A stretch of DNA of 64,000 bases from Chitinophaga rhizosphaerae. GTDB taxonomy: Bacteria; Bacteroidota; Bacteroidia; Chitinophagales; Chitinophagaceae. The notes under the pieces are model-generated. The model was not told where the DNA came from and ran no database searches. It saw only the letters and a list, made by a program, of their open reading frames with translations. How positions within the stretch are numbered: the stretch's first letter is position 1; the number at the start of each line of letters is the position of its first letter. The stretch spans positions 744,001 through 808,000 of the forward strand of contig NZ_RXLO01000002.1 in assembly GCF_003958645.1 (NCBI RefSeq), given 5' to 3'. Positions 45,258 to 54,316 of this stretch are shown here, in pieces. Position numbers and translations under genes: made by a program.

Positions 45258-46625
45258 TCAGAAGAGCAACCGGTACACTTCGTCCACCCGCCCGAGCGGC
45301 ACCACTTCGATGTTCATCTTACTGAAATCGAGGCCTTTTTTATTATACCGGGAGATGAATATTTTCTCGAAACCAAGCTTTTCCGCTTCCGCGATCCGCT
45401 GCTCGATGCGGTTCACCGCACGGATCTCCCCGCTGAGGCCCACCTCTCCTGCAAAACATACCTTGTGTGAAATCCCTATGTCTTCGTAAGACGACAGCAG
45501 CGCGCAAAGTACCGCCAGGTCGATCGACGGGTCCTCGACCCGCAAGCCGCCCGCGATGTTGAGGAATACGTCTTTCACGCCGAAATGGAAGCCGCCGCGT
45601 TTTTCCAGCACTGCCAGCAACAGCTGCAGGCGCCGGAGGTCGAAGCCGGTGGCCGTTCGCTGCGGGGTACCGTATACCGATTGCGTCACCAGGGCCTGCA
45701 CTTCCACGAGCATGGGCCGCAAACCTTCTATGGTGGCTGCGATCGCTACGCCGCTAAGCATATCGTCGCGCTGGGAGATGAGGATTTCCGAAGGATTGCT
45801 CACTTGCCGGAGCCCTGTGCCGGTCATCTCGTAAATGCCCAGTTCGGCCGTGGAGCCGAAGCGGTTTTTGATGGTGCGGAGGATGCGGTAAGCATAATGC
45901 TGATCGCCTTCGAATTGGAGCACGGTGTCAACGATATGCTCGAGTATTTTGGGCCCTGCGATGGAGCCGTCTTTCGTGATATGCCCGATGAGGAAAACAG
46001 GTGTGTTGGACTCCTTGGCGAAGCGTTGCATTTCAGCGGCTGTTTCGCGGATTTGCGATACGCTGCCTGGTGCGGATTCGATCAGGGGAGATTGCAGGGT
46101 TTGTATGGAATCGATGATGACGAGTTGCGGTTCGAGTTTCCTGATTTCCTGGAAGATCGTTTGCGTGGAGGTTTCCGTCAGCAGGTAAAATTCATCGTTC
46201 TGAATCTGCAATCTGTCTGCCCGCATTTTGATCTGCTGTTCGCTTTCTTCTCCGCTGACATACAGTGTGCGCACGCCTTTGAGCAGCAATGCGTTTTGCA
46301 GGAACAGGGTGGATTTACCGATGCCGGGCTCACCGCCTACCAGTACCAGCGAACCGGCAACGATGCCGCCGCCGAGCACACGGTTGAGCTCATTGTCGGG
46401 CGTATGCAGGCGTTTTTCCTCCATCGTTTCCACATCGGCGAGATGGATGGTTTTTGGTGCGCACGCATCGTCCGATTTCCAGCCTTGTTGTCTTAGCGGA
46501 ATCTCTTTTTGTACCTTTTCTTCCACGAATGTGTTCCATTGATTGCACGCCGGACATTTTCCGGTCCATTTCGCTGATTCATATCCGCAGTTCTGACAAA
46601 AAAAAGCTGTTCTGATTTTGCTCAT
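45258..46625 (-). CDS. radA: DNA repair protein RadA
   Basis: 455 residues. Cys10, Cys13, Cys24 and Cys27 form the zinc finger. The RecA-like core has Walker A at about 97-105 (GGEPGIGKST), Walker B around LVIIDSIQTL, and the RadA-specific KNRFGS motif near 255. The Lon-protease-like C-terminal domain covers about 285-455 (GSTAELGIYEMTG to LGRVDEVYRLLF). RadA is a DnaB-like helicase acting on recombination intermediates. It lies just upstream of comF on the same strand with a gap of about 40 bases. Confidence 0.97.
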   Translation of the reverse strand: MSKIRTAFFCQNCGYESAKWTGKCPACNQWNTFVEEKVQKEIPLRQQGWKSDDACAPKTIHLADVETMEEKRLHTPDNELNRVLGGGIVAGSLVLVGGEPGIGKSTLFLQNALLLKGVRTLYVSGEESEQQIKMRADRLQIQNDEFYLLTETSTQTIFQEIRKLEPQLVIIDSIQTLQSPLIESAPGSVSQIRETAAEMQRFAKESNTPVFLIGHITKDGSIAGPKILEHIVDTVLQFEGDQHYAYRILRTIKNRFGSTAELGIYEMTGTGLRQVSNPSEILISQRDDMLSGVAIAATIEGLRPMLVEVQALVTQSVYGTPQRTATGFDLRRLQLLLAVLEKRGGFHFGVKDVFLNIAGGLRVEDPSIDLAVLCALLSSYEDIGISHKVCFAGEVGLSGEIRAVNRIEQRIAEAEKLGFEKIFISRYNKKGLDFSKMNIEVVPLGRVDEVYRLLF

Positions 46626-47161
46626 GGAACAAAATAACGGGAAAAAAAATTGACGTAGGGAAAATCGGATCTGGGTAAAAATGAGAAAAGAGCCAACGGA
46701 TGATTCCGCTGACTCTTTCTACTTACTAACCCATTAAATTCAGGACTAAATTACTAAATGGGATGAGAATAAAAAAGTTTATTTGATGGATGTTGATAAC
46801 TTTTAACGTGTTAATTGTTTTGGCAGTCGGTCGGCTGGAAGCCACTATCGACGCCTATTTCGCTTGCAGTTCATTTTCGGCGGGCCATCATAAATCCTTG
46901 ATAGCGAGGGACGCTAAAGCGGATAATCACATATAATTTTTTGAATATATTATGAATATTAATTAATTTACATATAACCATGCGAAATCGGTGGACCACC
47001 CGTTTTTTCCGCCAAACTGTCAGTGTTAAATTTCGGAAAACCGGTAAATCCGGACAAATTCGTCCATCTTTCGGCCGGCTGTCAGCTTCGGGCCGGCTGG
47101 TAAGGGATTTGATAGGAAATAAGTACATTTACAAACAGCGTTAAATTAAACCACGACTCAG
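46626..47161. other. intergenic region with two hairpins
   Basis: 536 bases between radA and the metallopeptidase gene. A terminator-like stem lies at 46687-46718 (AAAGAGCC side with GACTCTTT side, two mismatches); T-rich bases follow only on the minus strand. A second one, CCCATT and AATGGG with a long AT-rich loop, follows at about 46730-46762. I find no matching promoter. The minus-strand frame at 46871-47128 looks like chance. A probable -7 element for the right-hand gene, TACATTTA, is near 47124. Confidence 0.4.
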
Positions 47162-47851
47162 ATGACACCATCAATCATGATAATTTCCCTCGTTTTCGTA
47201 GGGATCAGTGCTTTGGTCAGCTGGCGATTGCGGAGCAAGTTCAAGCAATACAGCGAAGTGCCGACTTCTTCGGGGCTGACCGGTAGGGAGATCGCGGAAA
47301 AGATGCTCCGCGACAATGGCATCACCGACGTAAAGGTATTATCCGCCGAAGGCTTCCTCAGCGACCACTATAATCCGGCCAACAAGACCGTCAACCTCAG
47401 CCCGGACGTATACAATTCGGCCAGTGTGGCCGCCGCTGCGGTGGCAGCCCACGAGTGCGGGCACGCCGTGCAGCACGCTACGGGCTATGCATGGCTGCAG
47501 TTCCGGTCCAAAATGGTGCCGGCCGTACAGGTGAGCTCTTACCTGGTGCAGATCGTACTGATCGCGGGCATCCTGATGGTCAATATCTGGCCTAACCTGC
47601 TCCTGCTGGGTATCGGCCTGTTTGCGGTGACCACCGTGTTTTCCGTGGTGACCCTGCCTGTGGAGTTCGACGCCTCCAGGCGCGCACTGGCGTGGCTGGA
47701 CGGTGCCGGCATTACATATAAGAAGGAGCACGACCAGGCGAAAGATGCGCTCTGGTGGGCGGCTATGACCTATGTGGTGGCGGCGGTATCATCCGTAGTG
47801 ATCCTATTGCAATATTTAATGATATATCTGGGCGCCAGCCGCCGCGATTAA
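47162..47851 (+). CDS. zinc metallopeptidase, YugP family, membrane
   Basis: 229 residues. N-terminal helix (MIISLVFVGISALVS), then a soluble part with GLTGREIAEKMLRDNG, and the zinc site AAHECGHAVQHA (His97, Glu98, His101). Two or three further helices follow (VQIVLIAGILMVNIW; LLLLGIGLFAVTTVFS; YVVAAVSSVVILLQY). VEFDASRRALAWL is the family's conserved tail motif. The biological role is not known. It ends before a good terminator at 47878-47902. Confidence 0.93.
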   Translation: MTPSIMIISLVFVGISALVSWRLRSKFKQYSEVPTSSGLTGREIAEKMLRDNGITDVKVLSAEGFLSDHYNPANKTVNLSPDVYNSASVAAAAVAAHECGHAVQHATGYAWLQFRSKMVPAVQVSSYLVQIVLIAGILMVNIWPNLLLLGIGLFAVTTVFSVVTLPVEFDASRRALAWLDGAGITYKKEHDQAKDALWWAAMTYVVAAVSSVVILLQYLMIYLGASRRD

Positions 47852-47877
47852 GCTGATCAACATCACAGCAAATGTAG

Positions 47878-47902
47878 AAGGGCCGGGCAACCGGTCCTTT
47901 TT
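47878..47902 (+). terminator. terminator after the metallopeptidase gene
   Basis: AAGGGCCGG and CCGGTCCTT with loop GCAA, followed by T residues. Confidence 0.85.
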
Positions 47903-48017
47903 GCTGCGCAGAAACCCTTGAAAATCAAGGAAAAAGTAGGACAACTAAAATGGCGATACAAATTCTTTATTGAGAATCAATAACTTGCGAAGGCCTTTCC
48001 GAAAAAACCCCTCCCAT

Positions 48018-48096
48018 TTGCTGGTTTATATAAAATATCGACTTAGCTTTGCACTCCCATAAGTGGGCGAGACTTTAATTTTATTATCAATAAGCA
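48018..48096 (+). promoter_or_regulatory. promoter and leader of rplM-rpsI
   Basis: TTG (48018-48020), 23 bases, TAGCTTTG (48044-48051). The leader starts with a small hairpin, CCCA-TAAG-TGGG, at 48056-48067. L13 leaders with autoregulation are described for Bacteroidota, and this hairpin may be one, but it is short. Confidence 0.5.
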
Positions 48097-48540
48097 ATGA
48101 ATACTTTAAGTTTCAAAACAAAATCTGCTAACGACGCTTACGTAAAGCGTGACTGGTACGTTATTGACGCTACCAACCAGACTGTAGGCAGAATGAGCGC
48201 CAAAATTGCGGCGATCCTCAGAGGCAAGAACAAGCCTTATTACACTCCTCATACCGATTGCGGCGACAACATCATCGTGATCAACGTTGAGAAGGTAAAG
48301 TTCACCGGTAACAAATTGAACGACAAGGAATACCTGACCTACTCCGGTTATCCCGGCGGTCAGAAAGCAGAGGTTGCGAAAGATCTGCTGAAACGTCGTC
48401 CTGAAGTGGTGATCGAGCGTGCTGTAAAAGGTATGCTGCCGAAGAACCGTCTGGGCCGCGCCATGTACAAGAAACTCTTCGTTTACGCCGGTGCCGAGCA
48501 TCCGCATACCGCTCAGCAACCGAAGTCTTTAACTTTCTAA
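48097..48540 (+). CDS. rplM: 50S ribosomal protein L13
   Basis: 147 residues, full length. Recognised by WYVIDATNQTVGRMSAKIAA, LRGKNKPYYTPHTDCGDNII, RAVKGMLPKNRLGRAMYKKL and YAGAEHPHTAQQP. First gene of the rplM-rpsI-rpsB-tsf cluster; S9 follows 13 bases later. Confidence 0.98.
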   Translation: MNTLSFKTKSANDAYVKRDWYVIDATNQTVGRMSAKIAAILRGKNKPYYTPHTDCGDNIIVINVEKVKFTGNKLNDKEYLTYSGYPGGQKAEVAKDLLKRRPEVVIERAVKGMLPKNRLGRAMYKKLFVYAGAEHPHTAQQPKSLTF

Positions 48541-48553
48541 TATCGCCTGAATA

Positions 48554-48943
48554 ATGGAAAAACAAAAAAATACTATCGGTCGTCGTAAGGAAGCAGTTGC
48601 CCGCGTATATGTGAGCAAAGGTACCGGCACCATCCTGGTGAACGACAAGGACTATAAAACATATTTCGCGCTGATTTACCTGCAGAACCAGGTAGAAGCG
48701 CCGATGAAGACCATTGACGCGCTTGACAAGTTCGATGTTAAGGTGAATGCACAGGGTGGTGGCATCAAAGGTCAGGCGGAAGCGGTGAAACTGGGTATTG
48801 CGCGCGCACTGTGCGAGATCAACCCCGAGTTCCGTCCTGCGCTGAAAGCTGCAGGCCTGCTGAAACGTGACCCGAGATCAGTTGAACGTAAGAAACCCGG
48901 TAAAGCTAAAGCCAGAAGAAGCTTCCAGTTCTCTAAACGTTAA
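48554..48943 (+). CDS. rpsI: 30S ribosomal protein S9
   Basis: 129 residues, full length. The start TIGRRKEAVARVYVSKGTG, the middle NAQGGGIKGQAEAVKLGIAR, and the C-terminal RKKPGKAKARRSFQFSKR (the tail that reaches the P-site tRNA) are all normal. It is cotranscribed with rplM; rpsB follows after 45 bases. Confidence 0.98.
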   Translation: MEKQKNTIGRRKEAVARVYVSKGTGTILVNDKDYKTYFALIYLQNQVEAPMKTIDALDKFDVKVNAQGGGIKGQAEAVKLGIARALCEINPEFRPALKAAGLLKRDPRSVERKKPGKAKARRSFQFSKR

Positions 48944-48988
48944 TGATTGTATCATTCAATTCTTGAACATCAATTCGACAAAAACAAC

Positions 48989-49984
48989 ATGGAAAATAAT
49001 ACTTCATTACAGCAGCAGTTACTGGAAGCCGGTGTACACTTCGGTCACCTGAAGAAGAAGTGGAACCCCAAGATGCTGCCTTATATCTTCGCCGAGAAGA
49101 AAGGTATTCACATCATTGACCTGAACAAAACCGTTGAAGGTTTGCAGGAGACAGCCGCTGCGCTGAAATCCATCGCCAAAAGCGGTAAAAAGATCATGTT
49201 CGTTGCTACCAAAAAGCAGGCGAAAGAAATCGTGGCCGAAGCTGCCAAGCGCGTAAACATGCCTTATGTTACCGAGCGTTGGCTGGGTGGCATGCTCACC
49301 AACTTCTCCACGATCCGCAAGAGCGTGAAGAAGATGCAGAGCATCGAGAAAATGCTGGCAGACGGCACTTTCGACAACATCACCAAGAAAGAGCGCCTGA
49401 CGCTCTCCCGCGATAAGGACAAAATGGAAAAAGTGCTGGGCGGTATCGCTCAACTGGCACGTGTTCCGGCTGCCCTGTTCATCGTAGACATCAGCCACGA
49501 GCATATCGCTATGGCAGAAGCAAAACGTCTCGGTATCTCTACCTTCGGTATGGTTGACACCAACTCCGACCCCACCAAGGTAGACTTCGCAATCCCTGCG
49601 AACGACGACGCTACCAAATCCATCGCCATCATCGTTAGCTACATCGCTGCAGCTATCGCGGAAGGTCTGGCTGAGCGCGCCGTAGAGAAAACCGACGAGG
49701 TTGAAGAAGAAGAAGCCGACAGCAAAATTCGCAAGTTCGAACTGGAAGGTGGAGACGAGCGTGGCGAAAGAGGCCGTAAACCCGGTGGTCCTGGTGGCCC
49801 GGGCGGTCGCGGACCTGGTGGCCCCGGCGGTCGTGGTGGTAACAACCGTCCTGGTGGCGGTGGTGGCCGCTCCGGCGGTGGTAACCGTCCCGGTGGCGGT
49901 GGTGGTCGCTCTGGCGGCAACCGTCCTGGCGGTGGTGGCGGATTCCGCCCCTCCGGTGCAGGCAGACCCGGTGGCGCTCGCTAA
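48989..49984 (+). CDS. rpsB: 30S ribosomal protein S2 with a long glycine-rich tail
   Basis: 331 residues from the ATG at 48989. Residues 1 to about 250 are normal S2 ([92 protein letters not shown]). Residues 254-331 are an extra tail made almost only of Gly, Arg, Pro and Asn with three units of the type [12 protein letters not shown]. The tail is coded without frameshift and ends RPGGAR. Typical S2 has 230-260 residues. RG-rich tails often bind RNA; its job here is unknown. Confidence 0.97.
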   Translation: MENNTSLQQQLLEAGVHFGHLKKKWNPKMLPYIFAEKKGIHIIDLNKTVEGLQETAAALKSIAKSGKKIMFVATKKQAKEIVAEAAKRVNMPYVTERWLGGMLTNFSTIRKSVKKMQSIEKMLADGTFDNITKKERLTLSRDKDKMEKVLGGIAQLARVPAALFIVDISHEHIAMAEAKRLGISTFGMVDTNSDPTKVDFAIPANDDATKSIAIIVSYIAAAIAEGLAERAVEKTDEVEEEEADSKIRKFELEGGDERGERGRKPGGPGGPGGRGPGGPGGRGGNNRPGGGGGRSGGGNRPGGGGGRSGGNRPGGGGGFRPSGAGRPGGAR

Positions 49985-50010
49985 GCACTGATCAAGTCAA
50001 CATAACTATA

Positions 50011-50049
50011 CGTAAATCGTGAATGACCAAAAATCGTTCACGATTTACG
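50011..50049 (+). terminator. long inverted repeat between rpsB and tsf
   Basis: CGTAAATCGTGAATGA and TCGTTCACGATTTACG pair over 16 bases (one G-T wobble) with a 7-base loop. No T-run follows, so it may be an mRNA processing or protective hairpin rather than a terminator. Confidence 0.6.
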
Positions 50050-50112
50050 GTTATAAAGATTCCCGGCAAGGGAAATTTCAACAAACGTTAACATATAAAC
50101 GAATTATATACA

Positions 50113-50937
50113 ATGGCAACAATTACAGCAGCTGATGTAAATAAACTGCGTCAGCAAACCGGAGCCGGTATGATGGATTGCAGAAAAGCACTCGTAGAAA
50201 CCGATGGCGATTTCGAGAAAGCAATTGATTACCTCCGCAAGAAAGGTCAGAAAGTGGCCGCCCTGCGTTCCGACCGCGAAACCAAAGAAGGTGTTGTGAT
50301 CGCAAAAACCGCTGCAGACGGTAAATCCGGTGTTGTGGTACTGCTGAGCTGCGAAACCGACTTTGTGGCCAAGAACGAAGATTTCGTAAAATTCGCTCAA
50401 TCCATCGCCGACCTGGCGCTGGCTAATAATACCCAGACCGTAGAAGAGCTGAACGCAGCTCCCCTCGACGGTGCTACGGTTGCCGACAAGGTGAACGACC
50501 AGGTGGCTAAAATCGGTGAGAAAATCACCCTGAGCCGCTTCGAAAGAGTAGACGCTGCCAGCGTAACCGCTTACATCCACGGTAACTACCGCATGGGCGT
50601 TCTGGTTGGTCTGAACAAAGAAGTTGGTGAAGAAGTAGGTAAAGACATCGCTATGCAGATCGCTGCCATGAATCCTGCAGCAATCGACGCAGACGGTATC
50701 TCCCCCGAAGCCATCGCCCGCGAGAAAGAAATCGCGATCGAGCAGATCAAAGCCGAAGGCAAACCCGCCGAAATGGCTGAGAAAATCGCTGCCGGTAAAA
50801 TCAACAAATTCCTGAAAGACAGCACCCTGCTGGGTCAGCCTTTCGTGAAGGACGGCAACAAAACCGTAGCCGACCATTTGAAATCAATCGACGCTGAACT
50901 GAAGGTTTCCGCCTTCAAACGCGTAGCTTTAGGTTAA
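50113..50937 (+). CDS. tsf: translation elongation factor Ts
   Basis: 274 residues. The N-terminal UBA-like domain starts TITAADVNKLRQQTGAGMMD and continues CRKALVETDGDFEKAIDYLRKKG. The core carries SCETDFVAKNEDFVKFA, the EF-Tu contact, and YIHGNYRMGVLVGLN. EF-Ts recharges EF-Tu with GTP. It follows rpsB as in most bacteria and ends before a strong terminator. Confidence 0.98.
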   Translation: MATITAADVNKLRQQTGAGMMDCRKALVETDGDFEKAIDYLRKKGQKVAALRSDRETKEGVVIAKTAADGKSGVVVLLSCETDFVAKNEDFVKFAQSIADLALANNTQTVEELNAAPLDGATVADKVNDQVAKIGEKITLSRFERVDAASVTAYIHGNYRMGVLVGLNKEVGEEVGKDIAMQIAAMNPAAIDADGISPEAIAREKEIAIEQIKAEGKPAEMAEKIAAGKINKFLKDSTLLGQPFVKDGNKTVADHLKSIDAELKVSAFKRVALG

Positions 50938-50958
50938 TCGCTATTAGCAAAATATAGA

Positions 50959-50989
50959 GGAGAGAATGAAAATTTCTCTCCTTTTTTTT
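50959..50989 (+). terminator. terminator after tsf
   Basis: GGAGAGAA and TTCTCTCC with a 7-base loop, followed by eight T. The last two T are also the -33 TTG of the pyrH promoter. Confidence 0.9.
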
Positions 50990-51017
50990 GCCCTTACGAT
51001 TACAGGGGATAATTTTG
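50988..51017 (+). promoter_or_regulatory. pyrH promoter
   Basis: TTG (50988-50990), exactly 19 bases, TAATTTTG (51010-51017). It overlaps the T-run of the tsf terminator. Confidence 0.7.
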
Positions 51018-51071
51018 AGGCAGATTTGTATATTTAACAAATTCTGCGAATTACTCATAATCATAGTTGAC

Positions 51072-51785
51072 ATGTTGCCAAAGTACAAACGAATTCTGCT
51101 CAAACTGAGTGGTGAATCTCTGATGGGAGATAGTAATTATGGAATTGACCCGAAGGTAATTGCCCAATATGCACACGATATCAAGTCGGTGACCGACCTG
51201 GGGGTTCAGGTGGCCATCGTGATCGGCGGCGGCAATATTTACCGGGGGATGAATGAAGCAGAAACCGGTATTGAGCGGGCACAAGGCGACTATATGGGTA
51301 TGCTGGCTACCGTGATCAACGGTATGGCGATGCAAAGCGGCCTGGAGAAAGAGGGCATGTATACCCGTCTGCAATCCGCGATCAAAATGGAACAGATCGC
51401 CGAGCCCTATATCCGCCGTCGGGCAATCCGCCACCTGGAGAAAGGCCGTGTGGTTATCTTTGGTGCAGGTACCGGTAACCCATACTTTACCACCGATACG
51501 GCAGCTTCCCTCCGTGCGATCGAGATCCAGGCCGACGTGATCCTGAAGGGCACCCGAGTAGATGGTATTTATACCGCTGACCCCGAGAAAGATCCGACCG
51601 CGACTAAATTTGAGACGATTACTTTTTCCGAAGTATACCAGAAGTCATTGAATGTCATGGACATGACCGCGTTTACCCTCTGCCAGGAGAACAAATTGCC
51701 GATCATCGTGTTCGACATGAACAAACCCGGCAACCTCCTCCATGTGATCATGGGCCGTAACGTGGGGACCCTGGTGAAGGGATAA
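51072..51785 (+). CDS. pyrH: UMP kinase
   Basis: 237 residues from the ATG at 51072 ([19 protein letters not shown]); the frame is open to 50988 but that part is promoter and leader. Conserved pieces are [11 protein letters not shown], the [14 protein letters not shown] helix, [19 protein letters not shown] and [18 protein letters not shown]. It phosphorylates UMP in pyrimidine synthesis and is often allosterically controlled by GTP and UTP. The usual neighbour frr is not next to it; the repeat region begins instead. Confidence 0.98.
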   Translation: MLPKYKRILLKLSGESLMGDSNYGIDPKVIAQYAHDIKSVTDLGVQVAIVIGGGNIYRGMNEAETGIERAQGDYMGMLATVINGMAMQSGLEKEGMYTRLQSAIKMEQIAEPYIRRRAIRHLEKGRVVIFGAGTGNPYFTTDTAASLRAIEIQADVILKGTRVDGIYTADPEKDPTATKFETITFSEVYQKSLNVMDMTAFTLCQENKLPIIVFDMNKPGNLLHVIMGRNVGTLVKG

Positions 51786-51832
51786 TAAAATAATGACTGG
51801 ACGCCCTCTATAGAAGGCTCCGGGAAATTTGT

Positions 51833-51870
51833 GAGCCGGGAAGCGAACGCTTTCCGGCTCTTGATTTTTT
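51833..51870 (+). terminator. terminator after pyrH
   Basis: GAGCCGGGAAGC pairs with GCTTTCCGGCTC (12 pairs, one G-T) around a short loop; a run of six T follows. Confidence 0.85.
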
Positions 51871-52321
51871 GGGGGGATTGGGGCATTTAGCGGTCGATCT
51901 GGTTGATGGATCGGGGGGACTTTGTTTGTACCAGGGCGAGGCGTTTTGAATTTGGCAGGGGCTGGGCGGTATCCGCGTCCTGGAATCCGGCAAAGTAGGC
52001 ATCGCCCGAACTTAACGGCGGGCACGGCTATTCAATCGATCCGGCAATCCAGATTGGGAAAATGAAGGCAGCAAGCATATGCAAGCCAGCCGTTATTCAT
52101 TAAGTGAACAATATGCCCACGGGAGTTGACGATAATTTTGATCACTAACAATTTTCGGGCTACCTAAACTGAGACTGGTCACCCCCAGCAAGAATGTTTT
52201 CATGCGTAACCGTTCAAAAAACTTTTTGAAAATCACCCGCAAGTCAATGTGCCCCTTCATCACACAAAATGAGCCGGCATCGGGAACCAGCCCCCGGATA
52301 GTCTGTTCCCAACCATAGGTT
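51871..52321. other. non-coding stretch between pyrH and the repeat array
   Basis: About 450 bases without a credible gene. A small inverted repeat (TTCAAAAA and TTTTTGAA, about 52224-52242) is the only structure. The segment near 52160-52190 (CTACCTAAACTGAGACTGG) looks like it could be the end of an insertion sequence, but no transposase or partner end is seen. Confidence 0.4.
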
Positions 52322-54316
52322 GCCCGGAGAGGACTCTCCAGGCTTCATTTCATGTGTCCATTAGTAACTGTGTAGATTGAATCTTGAAGTATTGTATAGG
52401 AAATGAATAAGGAAATTACCCCGGGAAGAATCCCAGGGTGTTTGAACATGCAATCGACATTGAATTCAAAAGCAAAATGGCCTGTCTAATTGTTAATGGA
52501 TCGTTGTACTAATCTGTTTGAATATGTTTATATGGGGTCGGAAGCAAACGTTCAGTTGTTAAGAAATTTCAGAAGGACTGGAAAACGGCCGGGGAAGAAT
52601 CCCCAGCCCCAAACATCCATTCTGTTAAACTCTAACCCCAGTTTAAAAAGCAACTAAAATTCATGCAACCATTTATCTGATACTTACCGCTTCGCACAAA
52701 CGAAGCTGAGCGATTGCCTGTCGAAAAAATCCGCGGACTCGTTGCAAAGGCGTTTCCCCTCTGCTGCGTCAAAGATGCCTGGAGAAGAGTCCCCAGGCCC
52801 GTTTGCTCAAGCGAGCGTATGTCGAATCGGTAAGGAGTATCTTTATTGACTGTGTTTCACCTGATCGGGAAAATAAAGGCCCCGGGGAAGAATCCCCAGG
52901 CCGTGCGTTCTCGAACAAAAAATACGTTCCCGGCTGCCACCGGCACCAACTTGGCTCAATTCCATTTATAATTCCTTTCGGTTAACTTATGTTCAATCCC
53001 ACAGCAGTACATAAAACTGATTGTGATCCTTTCAGTGTCAATTATGATGTTCGATTTACATCAGGGAAATGAAAGGCCCCGGGGGAAGAATCCCCAGGCC
53101 GAGCGTTCTCGAACAAAAAAACGTTTCCAGCCGCCACAGGCGTCAATTTCACACTATCTCTTTTCGGATAACTTAGACATTTTCCTATTGCAGCACATAA
53201 TAATGCTTGTTCGATCATGTCATGATAAACTTACTGCTCCATACGATTAGGAGGATGAAAATACCCGGGGAGGAATCCCCAGGTAGGAAATCTCATCCAA
53301 TGAAAATGAATCGATCAACATCTATTTCGTTTCAAGCCAACTTCCGCACCATGCAGCATTTGCCGATACCTGGCCTTTACGCTTGATTCAGGGGAAACCC
53401 CACCCAGGGAAGATTCCCCGGGTTTCATTTCATCAAAGTCAAAGAATCAGTATTGCATTTTTTACCGCCTATGCCTGTGCGTCGCTGCATTGCCCGACTC
53501 TCCGGCATCTTAACCGTATGTGCCGGAGGAAGAATCCCCCGGCCCTTTTCTTCCGTATCAATCAAGATTTGTATCTGATCAAATCCGGATACACCAGCCT
53601 ATCTATTCAGCATTGCTATCTTTTACACCGGGAGTCCATTCCCGGTAAATTCCTCCGGTCGAAAAACATTGCCCGGGGAGAAATCCCCAGGCGTTGTTCA
53701 TCTGGCATTTGCGTTATTGAAGGAATTCAAGGAAGAAGGTGTCTACTCTCGTGTTCATTCCGTTATAAAAATGCCGGGGAAGAATCCCCTGGCTTGCACC
53801 TATAGTTAACCATTAAGGATTTACAACCCCGTAAAATCTTACCCTCGACCGATCTGCTTAGAAATGAGCCCGGAGAGGAATCTCCAGACCGGTAATAATG
53901 GAAAATGTATGAATTTGACCTATCCTGATATTTTATGCTGCAGGTATGCCTGATAAAAATTGCAGCCCGGGATGAATCCCCGGCCGGTTATCACTTGTGT
54001 ACAGATAACTGTATTTTCAGACATAACCCCATAGTTAATCATCCTGGTTTGTCCCGCCTTTCAAAGAGCTTTTTGCGTGGAAATAGCGCCCGGGGAAGAA
54101 TCCCCAGGCCGTTTTATTCCCATTGGTTGGTTCGTTAATACCCACATGTTAGAACCTTTCAAATCTTTTCCCGGTGTGCCTTCACCGGTCAATACACATG
54201 CGACCGACCATTTCGTGTCAGGTTTTCATCCGGCACAGCTAATTCCGTCCATTCATCCCGACGGCCCGCGGTTGCTGCTTTCCTGAAAGTCCAAGGCCAG
54301 AGGAAGAATCCCCACC
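52322..54316 (+). repeat. array of 15 same-orientation hairpin repeats
   Basis: The unit is about 22 bp: GCCC-GGGGA-AGAA-TCCCC-AGGC, an imperfect palindrome with a 4-base purine-rich loop. Copies: 52322-52343, 52419-52438, 52587-52608, 52777-52798, 52878-52902, 53075-53100, 53263-53284, 53402-53423, 53522-53543, 53671-53692, 53773-53793, 53868-53889, 53965-53985, 54088-54109, 54295-54316. All point the same way. Start-to-start spacing is 95-102 bp (five times), 188-207 bp (four times) or between. An A-rich stretch such as GGAAATGAA usually lies just before the hairpin. Stems keep pairing through double changes. Open frames crossing the array use the repeat in different frames and look like chance. 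A decayed copy may exist at 54463-54487. Confidence 0.9.
52850..53250 (+). repeat. tandem duplication of a 197-bp unit inside the array
   Basis: The bases after copy 5 and copy 6 are alike: both go on with CGTTCTCGAACAAAAAA, an ACGTTnCC stretch, then GCnGCCAC-GGC, and later TTTCGG-TAACTTA. The bases before copies 5 and 6 also share GGGAAAnnAAAGGCCCC. So the unit here is hairpin plus flank, about 197 bp, duplicated and then diverged. Confidence 0.7.

Noticed and set aside
46871..47128. 85-residue minus-strand ORF
   Set aside because: No motif, low coding character, in an AT-rich intergenic region with hairpins.
52160..52190. End of an insertion sequence (CTACCTAAACTGAGACTGG)
   Set aside because: It resembles IS ends I have seen, but there is no transposase, no second end and no target duplication.
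52803..54286. Open frames across the repeat array (for example 53383-53805) as genes
   Set aside because: They pass through the hairpin in different reading frames, have no recognisable motif, and carry compositions unlike neighbouring proteins. They look like chance frames made by GC-rich repeats.
52322..54316. CRISPR array
   Set aside because: Repeats vary in sequence, the gaps range from about 73 to 185 bases and share pieces with each other, and there are no cas genes in the window.
52322..54316. Integron cassette array with attC sites
   Set aside because: No integrase, no RYYYAAC/GTTRRRY core sites and no cassette ORFs of normal quality.
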